Below, in pieces: positions 60,501-64,000 of a stretch of 64,000 nucleotides of DNA (position 1 is its first letter; every line of letters begins with the position of its first letter). The DNA comes from Ryuthela nishihirai. Its lineage: Eukaryota; Arthropoda; Arachnida; Araneae; Heptathelidae. The stretch spans positions 23,415,001 to 23,479,000 of the forward strand of contig JAWZYU010000007.1 of NCBI GenBank assembly GCA_038380435.1, written 5' to 3'. The notes under the pieces were generated by a model that saw only the letters and a list, made by a program, of their open reading frames with translations, was not told where the DNA came from and made no database searches. Position numbers and translations under genes: made by a program.

Positions 60501-62690
60501 ACAGCCATCAGTCTGTACTGTTGACACCAGACAAGATAGCTCCATGGCCTCGTGTTGCTTGCACCAAATTCTAATTCATCAGCATGATGCAAAAAAAAAC
60601 CTGATTCATCCAATCAGGTTACTCTTTCCAGTCCTAAACAGTAGTGTCGATGCTCCTGGACCCACTGGAGACATGCTTTTGTGTTCTTCAATGACATCGG
60701 CACTTGACATGGTTGGTAGCTGTTGTAGTCCATTCATGACAAGGTCTAATACATGGTGCATTTGGAGATGACTTTCTGCACACCAAAATTTAATTCTGCT
60801 GTGATTTGTCTGGTTGTGGTCCATCTATTTGCTTGCATGATTCTTCCCAGTCTCCTTTGATCCCTTTGATCCACAAGCTGTTTTCATCCACAGGATCAAC
60901 AATCACTGGTAGTTTTTTGCTTTTCACATCATTCTCGGTAAACCCTTGAAATGTTGTGTGTGAAAAGTCCAGGTGGATGGTCATTTAGGAGATGCTTTGG
61001 TTGCTGCTAGGCATGCAAATAGAACCAGCATGCCTAGCAGCAACTATCATGTCACATTCAAAGTCACTCAGGTTGCTCATTTTACCCATTCTGATGCTCA
61101 ATCCAGCACTAACTGATGCCTGAAGAGCTGGTCTGCTTGATTTATACTGCACGCCTCTGTCAGGTGATGTATTACATGTTAAAATGAGCTATTTATGTGA
61201 TGAAGGGTGGTTACTTAATATACTAGCATCTCAGAGTAAGTGCTTAATAGAATTAAGTAAAATTGCTGAAGTACTGGATATAACTGAAATTGAAAAGTTC
61301 AGTCATATCTGATGAATACTGAATGCTCATTTTCAAAACAAAATGTTTTGCTAGTTTCCAAAATTGTCTGGTAATGGGGGAAGAAACTTTCATGAAACTA
61401 GTAGACCGTAATAGGCACTATAATTGTAATATGAAGATATATATATATATTCAGAAAATAACTACACATTTCTATCCATTTTATACATTATTGCAAGCAT
61501 ACCAAAACTTGCTGGACTGCAATGGTGATTTGTTACTGGAAAATTTTCACTGTAATAAAAACAATCTGTAAACTTTGAATGGATCAAAATTAAGAAAAAT
61601 GAGCATGAAGCCAAGATGTCTTAGTATGTGAACATGACATCACATTAAAATGGCTTGAGTTAGCAGCGCCCTCAAAAGTAGATTTAGAGAACTAATAATA
61701 AATCCCCAAATATGAATAATTCATTTCATGAAGACAACAGGCATTAAAATAGAATGCTACATATTTTTAAAGGCAAATTTTTACAGGAAAGCCTTTATTA
61801 CTGGAAAAGTGGAGAACATTCAAATATTCAATGATAAATAATATTTATAATTTTTTTAAAATGACTGTTGTAATTTAAGCAAATATATTTAAAAATTGAA
61901 TAAGCATTCACTGCATATCTTGCAATAATGGAGAATACCACTGGAGTTAATATTATAAAGGTTAACTTTTAATATTAGAATAGTATCATTTTTTATATTT
62001 ATCCCCTAACATTACCTTGGTAATAGCAACCATCTCCTGCTTGGATGGTCTACTCACATTTGCTAAATACACCATCAATGAATTCTCAGCAGAAACCACT
62101 ATAGGCAGGTCATGTGCAAAATTCACAGTTTAACAACCCAATGGAATAGACCAAACAAAAACTCTGCAAAATGGTGTAAAGAAGAAAACAGTTTTATTCA
62201 TATGTAATATCAATCACAATCTAAATAAATGATCCAGAGGATGATAAATATCTATAGGACCAAAAATATTACAGGAAAAGTTGGAAACTTTAATTTCAAT
62301 AACTATCAGTATTCAAAGACATATGTATATACATTTCTAATATTAAAGTTAACTAAGATTTTTATGCATTACCAAAGAATAGTAGTAAAATTATGCTATC
62401 TCTATGTCATTTTGAGATTTATTTCCTTACAAATTTAGTTCACTGTTTTCTTATTGAACGTATATTAAACATTATTCAAAACTGCTCATATAAGAAAAAT
62501 TTCCTTTGCATTCTAGGCAGCAGAAGATGTCAATCTTAAATATAGGCCCCTCCTGAAGGATATCCTTACTTACATGGACAAAGTCTTCACCGTCCTTTTC
62601 TTTTTTGAAATGTTAATCAAGTGGCTTGCTTTAGGGTTCAAGAAATATTTCACCAACGCATGGTGCTGGCTGGATTTCGTCATAGTATTG
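33407..62690 (+). CDS. para: Voltage-gated sodium channel alpha subunit, domain II S2 to domain III S3 (nine exons, partial gene)
   Basis: This is the spliced span of nine exons: 33407-33580, 34837-35012, 40305-40479, 43036-43194, 46986-47181, 52935-53038, 58750-58948, 59678-59952 and 62517-62690. Together they give 1632 nt, exactly 544 codons with no stop, and every donor phase matches the next acceptor. The product is the middle of the pore-forming subunit of an axonal Na+ channel in the plasma membrane: domain II S2-S6, the cytoplasmic II-III linker, and domain III S1-S3. The domain II pore carries Glu in CGEWIE, the second position of the DEKA (or DEEA) selectivity ring. Linker motifs such as SKEDLGE and EYPADC fit para-type channels. 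The domain III pore residue, which separates Nav1/para (Lys) from the Nav2/DSC1 class (Glu), lies beyond the window, so the paralogue assignment is probable, not proven. The 5' and 3' parts of the gene are absent. Confidence 0.93.
33636..34752 (+). mobile_element. piggyBac-type element filling intron 1
   Basis: TTAA at 33632-33635 and 34753-34756 flanks a 1117-bp element. The left end TCCTGTTGCTGCAACATT mirrors the right end AATAGTGCAGCAAAAGGG. A worn plus-strand reading near 33995-34260 begins [14 protein letters not shown] and contains an acidic stretch ([13 protein letters not shown]), which resembles a piggyBac transposase N-terminus, but stops break it and no catalytic domain remains. 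Confidence 0.82.
34837..35012 (+). CDS. para: Sodium channel exon 2 in window: domain II S4 end, S4-S5 linker, S5
   Basis: The exon follows acceptor ttttacag, starts in phase 0, and ends in phase 2 at donor gtaagt. It completes S4 ([14 protein letters not shown]), then gives the S4-S5 linker [16 protein letters not shown]5 ([21 protein letters not shown]) and the start of the pore turret. It holds the pyrethroid-contact residues of the linker and S5: Met918 (34894-34896), Leu925 (34915-34917), Thr929 (34927-34929) and Leu932 (34936-34938), in house-fly numbering. All are the susceptible type. Position 933 is Gly where insects usually have Cys. Only one version of this exon is visible; insects can carry mutually exclusive copies here. 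Confidence 0.95.
35013..35383. other. Start of intron 2, nothing recognised
   Basis: AT-rich sequence after donor gtaagt. Confidence 0.45.
35384..36710 (+). mobile_element. Non-LTR retrotransposon (LINE) copy with SINE-B insertion
   Basis: RT sequence runs from a [24 protein letters not shown] motif at 35408-35465 (first catalytic Asp region intact) through an [19 protein letters not shown] box near 35600 and a [15 protein letters not shown] box near 35905 (YVDD) to the C-terminal region near 36650. A SINE-B at 35644-35837 interrupts it, and a Tc1-type element begins just after its end at 36713. It contains stops. Confidence 0.87.
35644..35837 (+). mobile_element. SINE-B copy inside the LINE
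   Basis: Forward copy: GGCCGAGTGGTTAGCACG (A box), GGTTCGAGCCCC (B box), TTTTTCTGCTGAGGTCCTGC, and tail TGCTTGAGGGGGTATTTTTT. No clear target duplication, because the flanks are TTATGT repeats also present in the LINE itself. Confidence 0.92.
37019..38160 (-). pseudogene. Tc1-type transposase, broken (copy 1)
   Basis: The minus-strand frame 37019-37345 reads [19 protein letters not shown], then [14 protein letters not shown] (second catalytic Asp), then [16 protein letters not shown] (third catalytic Glu kept). The N-terminal half, 37827-38083, is in other frames and separated by the SINE-B. Frameshifts make it non-functional. Confidence 0.88.
37619..37824 (+). mobile_element. SINE-B, full length, with 12-bp target duplication
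   Basis: A young 206-bp copy flanked by TATCATTCTTGT at 37607-37618 and 37825-37836. The head is CCGTCCCATGGCCGAGTGG with A box TGGCCGAGTGG and B box GGGTTCGAGCCCC, like a Ser/Leu-type tRNA. The tail ends GAGGGGGTATATATTTATT. The homologous site in the second Tc1 copy (54055-54075) is empty. Confidence 0.97.
38386..39063. mobile_element. hAT-type element hosting a SINE-A
   Basis: Starts CAGGACCAGATCTCGG and ends ACATCTGGGCCTG, an imperfect inverted pair. The flanks TATGTATG (38378-38385) and TATATACG (39064-39071) match at six of eight positions. The element begins right at the TA of the preceding Tc1 copy. A unit CTTCAGAATGCTAATAA is duplicated at about 38431-38464. Confidence 0.75.
38597..38979 (+). 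mobile_element. SINE-A, full length, with 13-bp target duplication
   Basis: A 383-bp forward reference copy: head GGGCGGGGGTGGCTCAGTCG, B box GGTTCGAGTCCC, the body, 3' end CAGAGGTAAAACAACCCAA. It is flanked by CTCTTACCTCGCC at 38584-38596 and 38980-38992. Confidence 0.97.
39072..40304. other. Rest of intron 2; possible small TIR element
   Basis: At about 39750-39955 the ends TATACAGGTAATGCC and GGGGCATTACTTTGGACC with CTGTATA look like an imperfect TA-flanked inverted pair, possibly a mariner-type MITE. The remainder is AT-rich with nothing recognised. Confidence 0.4.
40305..40479 (+). CDS. para: Sodium channel exon 3 in window: domain II pore loop and first half of S6
   Basis: The acceptor is acgttcag; the first base completes a Leu codon from the previous exon (TT+A), and the exon ends in phase 0 before gtaagt. 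It encodes [18 protein letters not shown], the pore helix [19 protein letters not shown] with the selectivity-filter Glu at 40387-40389, a short turret [11 protein letters not shown], and the start of S6 ([10 protein letters not shown]). The classical knock-down-resistance residue Leu1014 is the TTA codon at 40474-40476, which is wild type. The turret SGWPC differs from the insect form and is one reason to suspect a chelicerate. Confidence 0.95.
40480..41175. other. Start of intron 3, nothing recognised
   Basis: AT-rich sequence only. Confidence 0.45.
41176..41250 (-). repeat. tRNA-like relic
   Basis: On the minus strand, TTTAGCTGGTAGAGTGC (D-arm-like), TCTGG/CCAGA (anticodon stem) and GATTCGAATCC (B box) occur in order. 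The acceptor ends do not pair and part of the D-arm is missing, so it is not a working tRNA gene. Confidence 0.55.
41309..41349. repeat. Perfect hairpin with 18-bp arms
   Basis: TCACTGAATGTGGTGGAT at 41309-41326 and its exact complement at 41332-41349 are separated by CTATA. Confidence 0.97.
41412..41552. repeat. Foldback element, arms about 50 bp
   Basis: 41412-41461 (ATATACAGATTACCTGTAG, then ACACAATTCAATAACTAATT) pairs with 41503-41552 with few mismatches. An extra TAATTATTTGGAAAAA near 41155 suggests that a related end lies to the left. Confidence 0.85.
41590..41870 (-). mobile_element. SINE-A relic
   Basis: A diverged reverse copy: GGGTAAATGGCCAAATCAC, AAGCCTCCATTCAAGGC, TGTTCTTTAACATGCAC and CCTTTCAAAGC in order. 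The tRNA head is missing. Confidence 0.75.
41871..43035. other. Rest of intron 3; C run at 41983-41996
   Basis: A 14-C tract and AT-rich sequence. No coding feature was recognised. Confidence 0.45.
43036..43194 (+). CDS. para: Sodium channel exon 4 in window: domain II S6 end and start of II-III linker
   Basis: The exon has 53 codons, phase 0 at both ends, with acceptor tgcttttag and donor gtagtt. It opens with [19 protein letters not shown], the intracellular half of S6, so the first codon is the Val1016 position and Phe1020 follows four codons later, both wild type. The rest ([18 protein letters not shown] and on to [11 protein letters not shown]) is the proximal cytoplasmic linker; the AFNRI motif is conserved in arthropod channels. 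Confidence 0.93.
43462..43749 (+). mobile_element. SINE-A, 5'-truncated, with 14-bp target duplication
   Basis: The forward copy starts TCCCCGCCCTGCCCACGG, without the tRNA head, and ends GGTAAAACAACCCAACC. It is flanked by TTCTAACTAGCATC at 43448-43461 and 43750-43763. The sequence is nearly identical to the other young copies. Confidence 0.96.
44098..44300 (-). mobile_element. LINE fragment
   Basis: The minus-strand sequence GTGGCAAGGTTATTGAAGGT, then AAGAATTCTGTCATTGCAAG and GGACTGAGCATATC, corresponds to 18000-18060 of the long LINE copy. It is a short, diverged piece. Confidence 0.7.
44870..45110 (-). mobile_element. SINE-B relic
   Basis: AAGGCAGGACCTTAGATGAA, AAGACAACATACATTAG and CATGCATTTTCC align, in reverse orientation, with the SINE-B central block. 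Strongly diverged. Confidence 0.5.
45471..46549. mobile_element. hAT-type element (family 2, long copy)
   Basis: Ends TAGGGTGATTAGAT and ATGGTCACCCTA, flanked by TGTATAAG (45463-45470) and TATATAAG (46550-46557), seven of eight identical. The ends match the 333-bp MITE at 26888. It holds a SINE-A fragment. No transposase frame was recognised in the rest. Confidence 0.75.
45620..45785 (+). mobile_element. SINE-A 3' fragment
   Basis: Starts in the body (GTGGATGGCCTTGATGGGAA) and ends GCTCAGAGGTACAATAACCC, inside the hAT-type element. Confidence 0.85.
46986..47181 (+). CDS. para: Sodium channel exon 5 in window: II-III linker, acidic part
   Basis: The exon reads [18 protein letters not shown], then a Met/Glu/Asp-rich stretch with [17 protein letters not shown] and [15 protein letters not shown]. 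Its order and motifs parallel the para linker (LTNQISDQ, then an LEVAIGDG-like strand). The acceptor is either 46985 (ttgag) or three bases later, which changes the protein by one Lys only. The upstream polypyrimidine tract is weak (ttgtatctttcatttgag). The donor gtttgt after 47181 leaves phase 1, which the next exon completes. The sequence is hydrophilic throughout, as expected for a cytoplasmic loop. Confidence 0.88.
47182..47834. other. Start of intron 5, nothing recognised
   Basis: AT-rich sequence after donor gtttgt. Confidence 0.45.
47836..48047 (+). mobile_element. SINE-B, full length
   Basis: Forward copy: CCATGGCCGAGTGGTTAGC, GGTTCGAGCCCCCGGG, TGCTTGAGGGAATATTTATT. It lies about 160 bp before a second copy in the same orientation. 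Confidence 0.93.
48211..48418 (+). mobile_element. SINE-B, full length
   Basis: Forward copy with head TAGCCAAGTGGTTAGCGC, B box GGTTCGAGCCCC, and tail AACTGCTTGAGGGGGTATTT. The A box differs by one base from the young consensus. Confidence 0.93.
48419..49961. other. Intron 5 sequence with weak repeats
   Basis: Around 48885-48975 a faint SINE-A body may be present (AAGGTATGTCTGTTCTGTAC, then GATTTAACATCATGTC). At 49190-49460 GTTGTAGATCT and AAATTTCAGAT blocks recur irregularly. Nothing coding. Confidence 0.35.
49962..50100. repeat. Two diverged tandem units starting CAGTAGAAC
   Basis: CAGTAGAACTATGCTTGAG and CAGTAGAACCCTGCTCATG begin two units of about 69 bp that share TGTGGA, AAT and AATAGATC blocks. 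CAGTAGAACCC resembles pogo/Tigger terminal repeats, so this may be a relic of such an end. Confidence 0.45.
50101..51333. other. Intron 5 sequence, nothing assigned
   Basis: At 50255-50310 GTTTGAGGTTTTATGGTGC begins a low-complexity stretch running to about 50780 that could be an unidentified repeat. No second copy was found in the window. Confidence 0.35.
51334..51415. repeat. Hairpin with 37-bp arms
   Basis: 51334-51370 (AATATTAAATTTATAAATG, then GTTGCTGTTGTTGGA) pairs with 51379-51415 with about one mismatch around an 8-nt loop. Confidence 0.92.
51734..51741 (+). promoter_or_regulatory. TATA box of the TIR element
   Basis: TATAAAAG lies 49 bp before the ATG at 51790. The second copy keeps the same motif on the minus strand. 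It is likely the original transposase promoter. Confidence 0.55.
51790..51873 (+). pseudogene. Truncated transposase N-terminus, DUF4817-like
   Basis: [20 protein letters not shown], then GNASEAQ, matches the pattern of the DUF4817-type helix-turn-helix start (a Met, an aromatic-Tyr-Gly block, then Ala/Asn and an A-x-x-L-Y-like helix). After about 28 codons the frame runs into unrelated element sequence. The family assignment comes from memory of the pattern, not a search. Confidence 0.6.
52038..52934. other. End of intron 5, nothing recognised
   Basis: AT-rich sequence ending in the acceptor ttattttcag. Confidence 0.45.
52935..53038 (+). CDS. para: Sodium channel exon 6 in window: II-III linker, Lys-rich part
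   Basis: This short 104-nt exon has acceptor ttattttcag and donor gtattt. Two bases complete the codon left by the previous exon, then it reads [35 protein letters not shown]. The basic, Asn/Lys-rich composition and a central M-G element correspond to the linker stretch of para with NNKPKKSK and IGNSI-like motifs. It ends in phase 0. Being 104 nt, it cannot be skipped alone without a frameshift, but exons 6 and 7 together (303 nt) can. Confidence 0.87.
53233..54620 (-). mobile_element. Tc1-type DNA transposon, copy 2, without SINE-B
   Basis: TA-flanked ends CACTAGCAGAAATTGAATAA and TTTTTCTAATTTCTGCTAGTG. Length 1388 bp; homologous throughout to the copy at 36713 but with the SINE-B site empty. 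Confidence 0.94.
53510..54380 (-). pseudogene. Tc1-type transposase, broken (copy 2)
   Basis: The minus-strand frame 53510-53800 reads [31 protein letters not shown] and [14 protein letters not shown], so the second Asp and the Glu of the DDE triad are intact. The middle and N-terminal parts (53916-54276) lie in other frames with stops. It is closer to the active form than copy 1 but still broken. Confidence 0.88.
54624..55261. other. Intron 6 sequence with a direct repeat
   Basis: 54624-54720 and about 55095-55190 are similar (TTTTTCA-AAA-CTACAACA, then CTACTAGTTCAATATTCAAA). No recognised family. Confidence 0.45.
55262..56631. other. Intron 6 sequence, nothing recognised
   Basis: A G run near 55303-55311 and low-complexity sequence. 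No feature could be supported. Confidence 0.4.
56632..56775 (-). mobile_element. SINE-B 3' fragment, diverged
   Basis: Reverse orientation: CTCCTCAAGCAGTTGCTTGC at the left, then GACCTCAACAGAAGG and CATTCATGCCTTATCTG. The tRNA head is missing. Confidence 0.8.
56776..57957. other. Intron 6 sequence, nothing recognised
   Basis: AT-rich sequence; no feature could be supported. Confidence 0.4.
57958..58151 (-). mobile_element. SINE-B, full length
   Basis: Reverse copy from CCCCCTCAAGCAGCTGCTTG to the head GCTAACCACTCGGCCATGGG. Close to the young consensus. Confidence 0.93.
58152..58749. other. End of intron 6, nothing recognised
   Basis: AT-rich sequence ending in gattttgcag. Confidence 0.45.
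58750..58948 (+). CDS. para: Sodium channel exon 7 in window: II-III linker, ends in SKEDLGE
   Basis: The acceptor is gattttgcag and the donor gtattt, with start phase 0 and end phase 1. The exon encodes a charged, Ser/Lys-rich linker segment that begins [18 protein letters not shown], passes [15 protein letters not shown] and ends ASKEDLGE. The terminal SKEDLG motif is conserved in para-type channels just before the acidic end of the linker. The run of Ser/Thr next to basic residues ([10 protein letters not shown]) could be phosphorylation sites, which is inference only. Confidence 0.9.
58949..59677. other. Intron 7, nothing recognised
   Basis: At 729 bp this is the shortest intron, AT-rich and without identifiable elements. 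A run of AGAATTTTTTT-like repeats lies near 59420-59450. Confidence 0.5.
59678..59952 (+). CDS. para: Sodium channel exon 8 in window: end of II-III linker and domain III S1
   Basis: This is the longest exon here (275 nt). The acceptor is tttcatttcag; two bases complete an Asp codon. It reads [18 protein letters not shown], an acidic stretch, then [36 protein letters not shown] and the pre-S1 helix. Domain III S1 follows as [20 protein letters not shown]. The donor is gtaagg, phase 0. The Cys-rich CCPEFC...ACC cluster before S1 is typical of sodium channels and is palmitoylation-like in context, which is inference only. Confidence 0.94.
60348..60545 (-). pseudogene. Tc1-type transposase remnant
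   Basis: The minus-strand frame reads [37 protein letters not shown], then VYPHSDGHI, the core that precedes the catalytic QQDNA motif in this family; that motif is lost to a change of frame. Upstream pieces (60606-60984) are in other frames. Confidence 0.82.
61001..61043. repeat. Perfect hairpin inside the Tc1 element
   Basis: TTGCTGCTAGGCATGC at 61001-61016 and its exact complement at 61028-61043 surround an 11-nt loop. Confidence 0.95.
61239..62516. other. Rest of intron 8, nothing recognised
   Basis: AT-rich sequence ending in ttgcattctag. Confidence 0.45.
62517..62690 (+). CDS. para: Sodium channel exon 9 in window: domain III S1-S2 loop, S2, S3
   Basis: The exon has 58 codons, phase 0 at both ends, with acceptor ttgcattctag and donor gtaagg. 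It begins [18 protein letters not shown], continues with S2 ([18 protein letters not shown] with its acidic residue), the loop [12 protein letters not shown], and S3 ([10 protein letters not shown] with the conserved Asp). The next exon should start with the end of S3 and the Arg-rich domain III S4, a place of mutually exclusive exons in insects. I did not find it before 64000. Confidence 0.95.
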
Positions 62691-63326
62691 GTAAGGTACC
62701 TTTTCAACATATTTATAAGTTACATTAGCATTACCTTTCACCAAAAAATAATTGAATATAATTGAAAACTTTTATTCACAGTTAACACCATAGAGTTGAA
62801 TAAATTAGAAAAATTAAAAAATATTCTTGTTTTGTTACTGAGATTAAAATGCTGAATACAAATGGCATATTACTAGTAGTATATTAGGTTCAGAAATCCT
62901 AGTGATAGTACAACATTATTTTTTCCATAGCTGATAGTTATTTTAATTTTTGTTTTTTGCTTTTGCAAATTAGTATGTTTAGCTGGAAAACATTTTTTGA
63001 AACATTAACCTGAAACTAAAGAATAAAAATAAATGTGTTTTAAAAAGAGAAGAAATAACTCTAATTAGACAGCTACTTTTCCATTTACAACATACAGGAC
63101 AGAGAAAGGCCTAGAAACTCTCCTAGTTTGTGCAGGCCTTCTCAGACAAGTGCATGCTCTATTAAAACCAAAGTCATTGCAGACCACTGCCTCAGATAGA
63201 GCTAATACAACACACAAAGTTTGCCTGCTTGAACAGTAACACTATACGAGTTAAGGCTGTTGCCTACAAAGGCAAAAAAAGGTTTATGATGTACAAAATT
63301 AGCATAAATCATTGCTTCTTATATAT
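62691..63326. other. Intron after the last visible exon, nothing recognised
   Basis: AT-rich. A domain III S4 exon (Arg every third residue) was looked for and not found. Confidence 0.5.
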
Positions 63327-63682
63327 CAGAGGTTTTCAAAGTGTGCGCCTCGGCTCCACGATTAATTTCCAGGAGCACCACAGAATATTTGAAAATTTCA
63401 TTAATTCCAGGCAATCTTAATTCAGTGCGCTGAAACACGGTCACAATGCTATGCTCTTCCCTTATCACAGACATTATGCACGCTCCAAATATTGCTCACA
63501 ACTCAATGTCGAGTGGGAAATGAGGGTAGCTATGTCTAGTTTGATTCCAAGATTTGAGAAACTGTGTGGTGAACAACAGGTTCACTCATCCTACTAATTG
63601 GTAAAATTTTTTTAGGGCGCTGTGAAAAAATCTTTATATACTTTGGGTGGTGGCATTAGATGAAAAAGTTTCAAAACTACAG
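63327..63682. mobile_element. hAT-like non-autonomous element
   Basis: Starts CAGAGGTTTTCAAAGTGTGC and ends AAAGTTTCAAAACTACAG; the two ends are imperfect inverses with the hAT-type GGTTTTCAAA core. The interior includes GGAGCACCACAGAATATTTG and AGGGCGCTGTGAAAAA. The flanks TTATATAT and TATTATAT are A/T-rich and give only weak support for a duplication. Confidence 0.7.
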
Positions 63683-64000
63683 TATTATATAATATAGCTT
63701 TGGATAATATCTATAGTTTTATATATATATAGCTATTACATATTTTTTGCAATTTATAATTAGAAGGCATTTAAACATTACCTATAAAACTGTAAAAATC
63801 CATAAATCAGAGCTTTAGTTTGATGCATTTAAAGTATGCAAGCTTAAGTATAAGTAAGTTGTCTACACACATCTGTACATAATACTTGCATTGCATGGTG
63901 ACAACTGGAGAAACAATGGGCAGACTGTGAGACAGACTACACTTTGAGTTTTCTTAGATCATTGGTTGATAGGTTATTGATAGAAAGTTGAACTATGATT
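63683..64000. other. End of window, nothing recognised
   Basis: AT-rich intron sequence with a (TA)n near 63722-63732. Confidence 0.4.

Larger units (their letters stand above)
60013..61236 (-). mobile_element. Tc1-type DNA transposon in intron 8
   Basis: Left end CACTGAGATGACAGTTTATT and right end AATATACTAGCATCTCAG are imperfect inverted repeats flanked by TA (60011-60012, 61237-61238). Length 1224 bp. It begins 60 bp after the exon 8 donor. Confidence 0.85.

Noticed and set aside
62691..64000. Domain III S4 exon of the channel
   Set aside because: No Arg-every-third-residue frame next to good splice sites was found before the window ends.

Overview
The window is AT-rich, intron-rich animal DNA. 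Its only recognisable host gene is part of a voltage-gated sodium channel alpha subunit of the arthropod para/Nav type, on the + strand. Nine exons (33407-62690) join with matching phases and GT-AG borders into one 544-codon open reading frame. They run from domain II S2, through the II-III linker, to domain III S3. Gene structure and residue choices in the domain II S4-S5 and S6 regions look arthropod and probably chelicerate (spider, mite or tick-like). That placement is an inference from remembered family features, not from a search.

Region 1-33406 is upstream intron or flank. I found no exon in it; the exon for domain II S1 must lie before the window or was missed. It is filled with mobile DNA in various states of decay: two tRNA-derived SINE families (here SINE-A, about 385 bp, and SINE-B, about 206 bp), a non-LTR retrotransposon with reverse-transcriptase remnants, several Tc1/mariner-type elements, short palindromic elements whose TIR carries CAGGGTGAATCTG, hAT-type and piggyBac-type miniature elements, and a Penelope-like element (RT plus GIY-YIG) with inverted terminal repeats at 23465-26820. 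Between them is low-complexity AT-rich sequence.

Region 33407-62690 holds the exons. Introns range from 729 to 5753 bp, and several owe much of their length to identifiable insertions: piggyBac-type in intron 1; LINE, Tc1, hAT and both SINE families in intron 2; SINE-A and a hAT element in intron 4; SINE-B copies and a TIR element in intron 5; Tc1 and SINE-B in intron 6; Tc1 in intron 8. Region 62691-64000 is intron with one hAT-like element; the next exon (domain III S4) was not found.

The channel exons carry the wild-type (pyrethroid-susceptible) residue at each classical domain II resistance site that can be read. I found no new defence, biosynthetic or other gene system. The most informative structures are nested insertions with readable target-site duplications, including a filled/empty site pair, two SINE families landing within about 10 bp of the same LINE position, and a recurrent SINE-A 5' truncation. 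Apart from the sodium channel, open frames in the window are transposon relics, SINE bodies or chance frames in AT-rich DNA.
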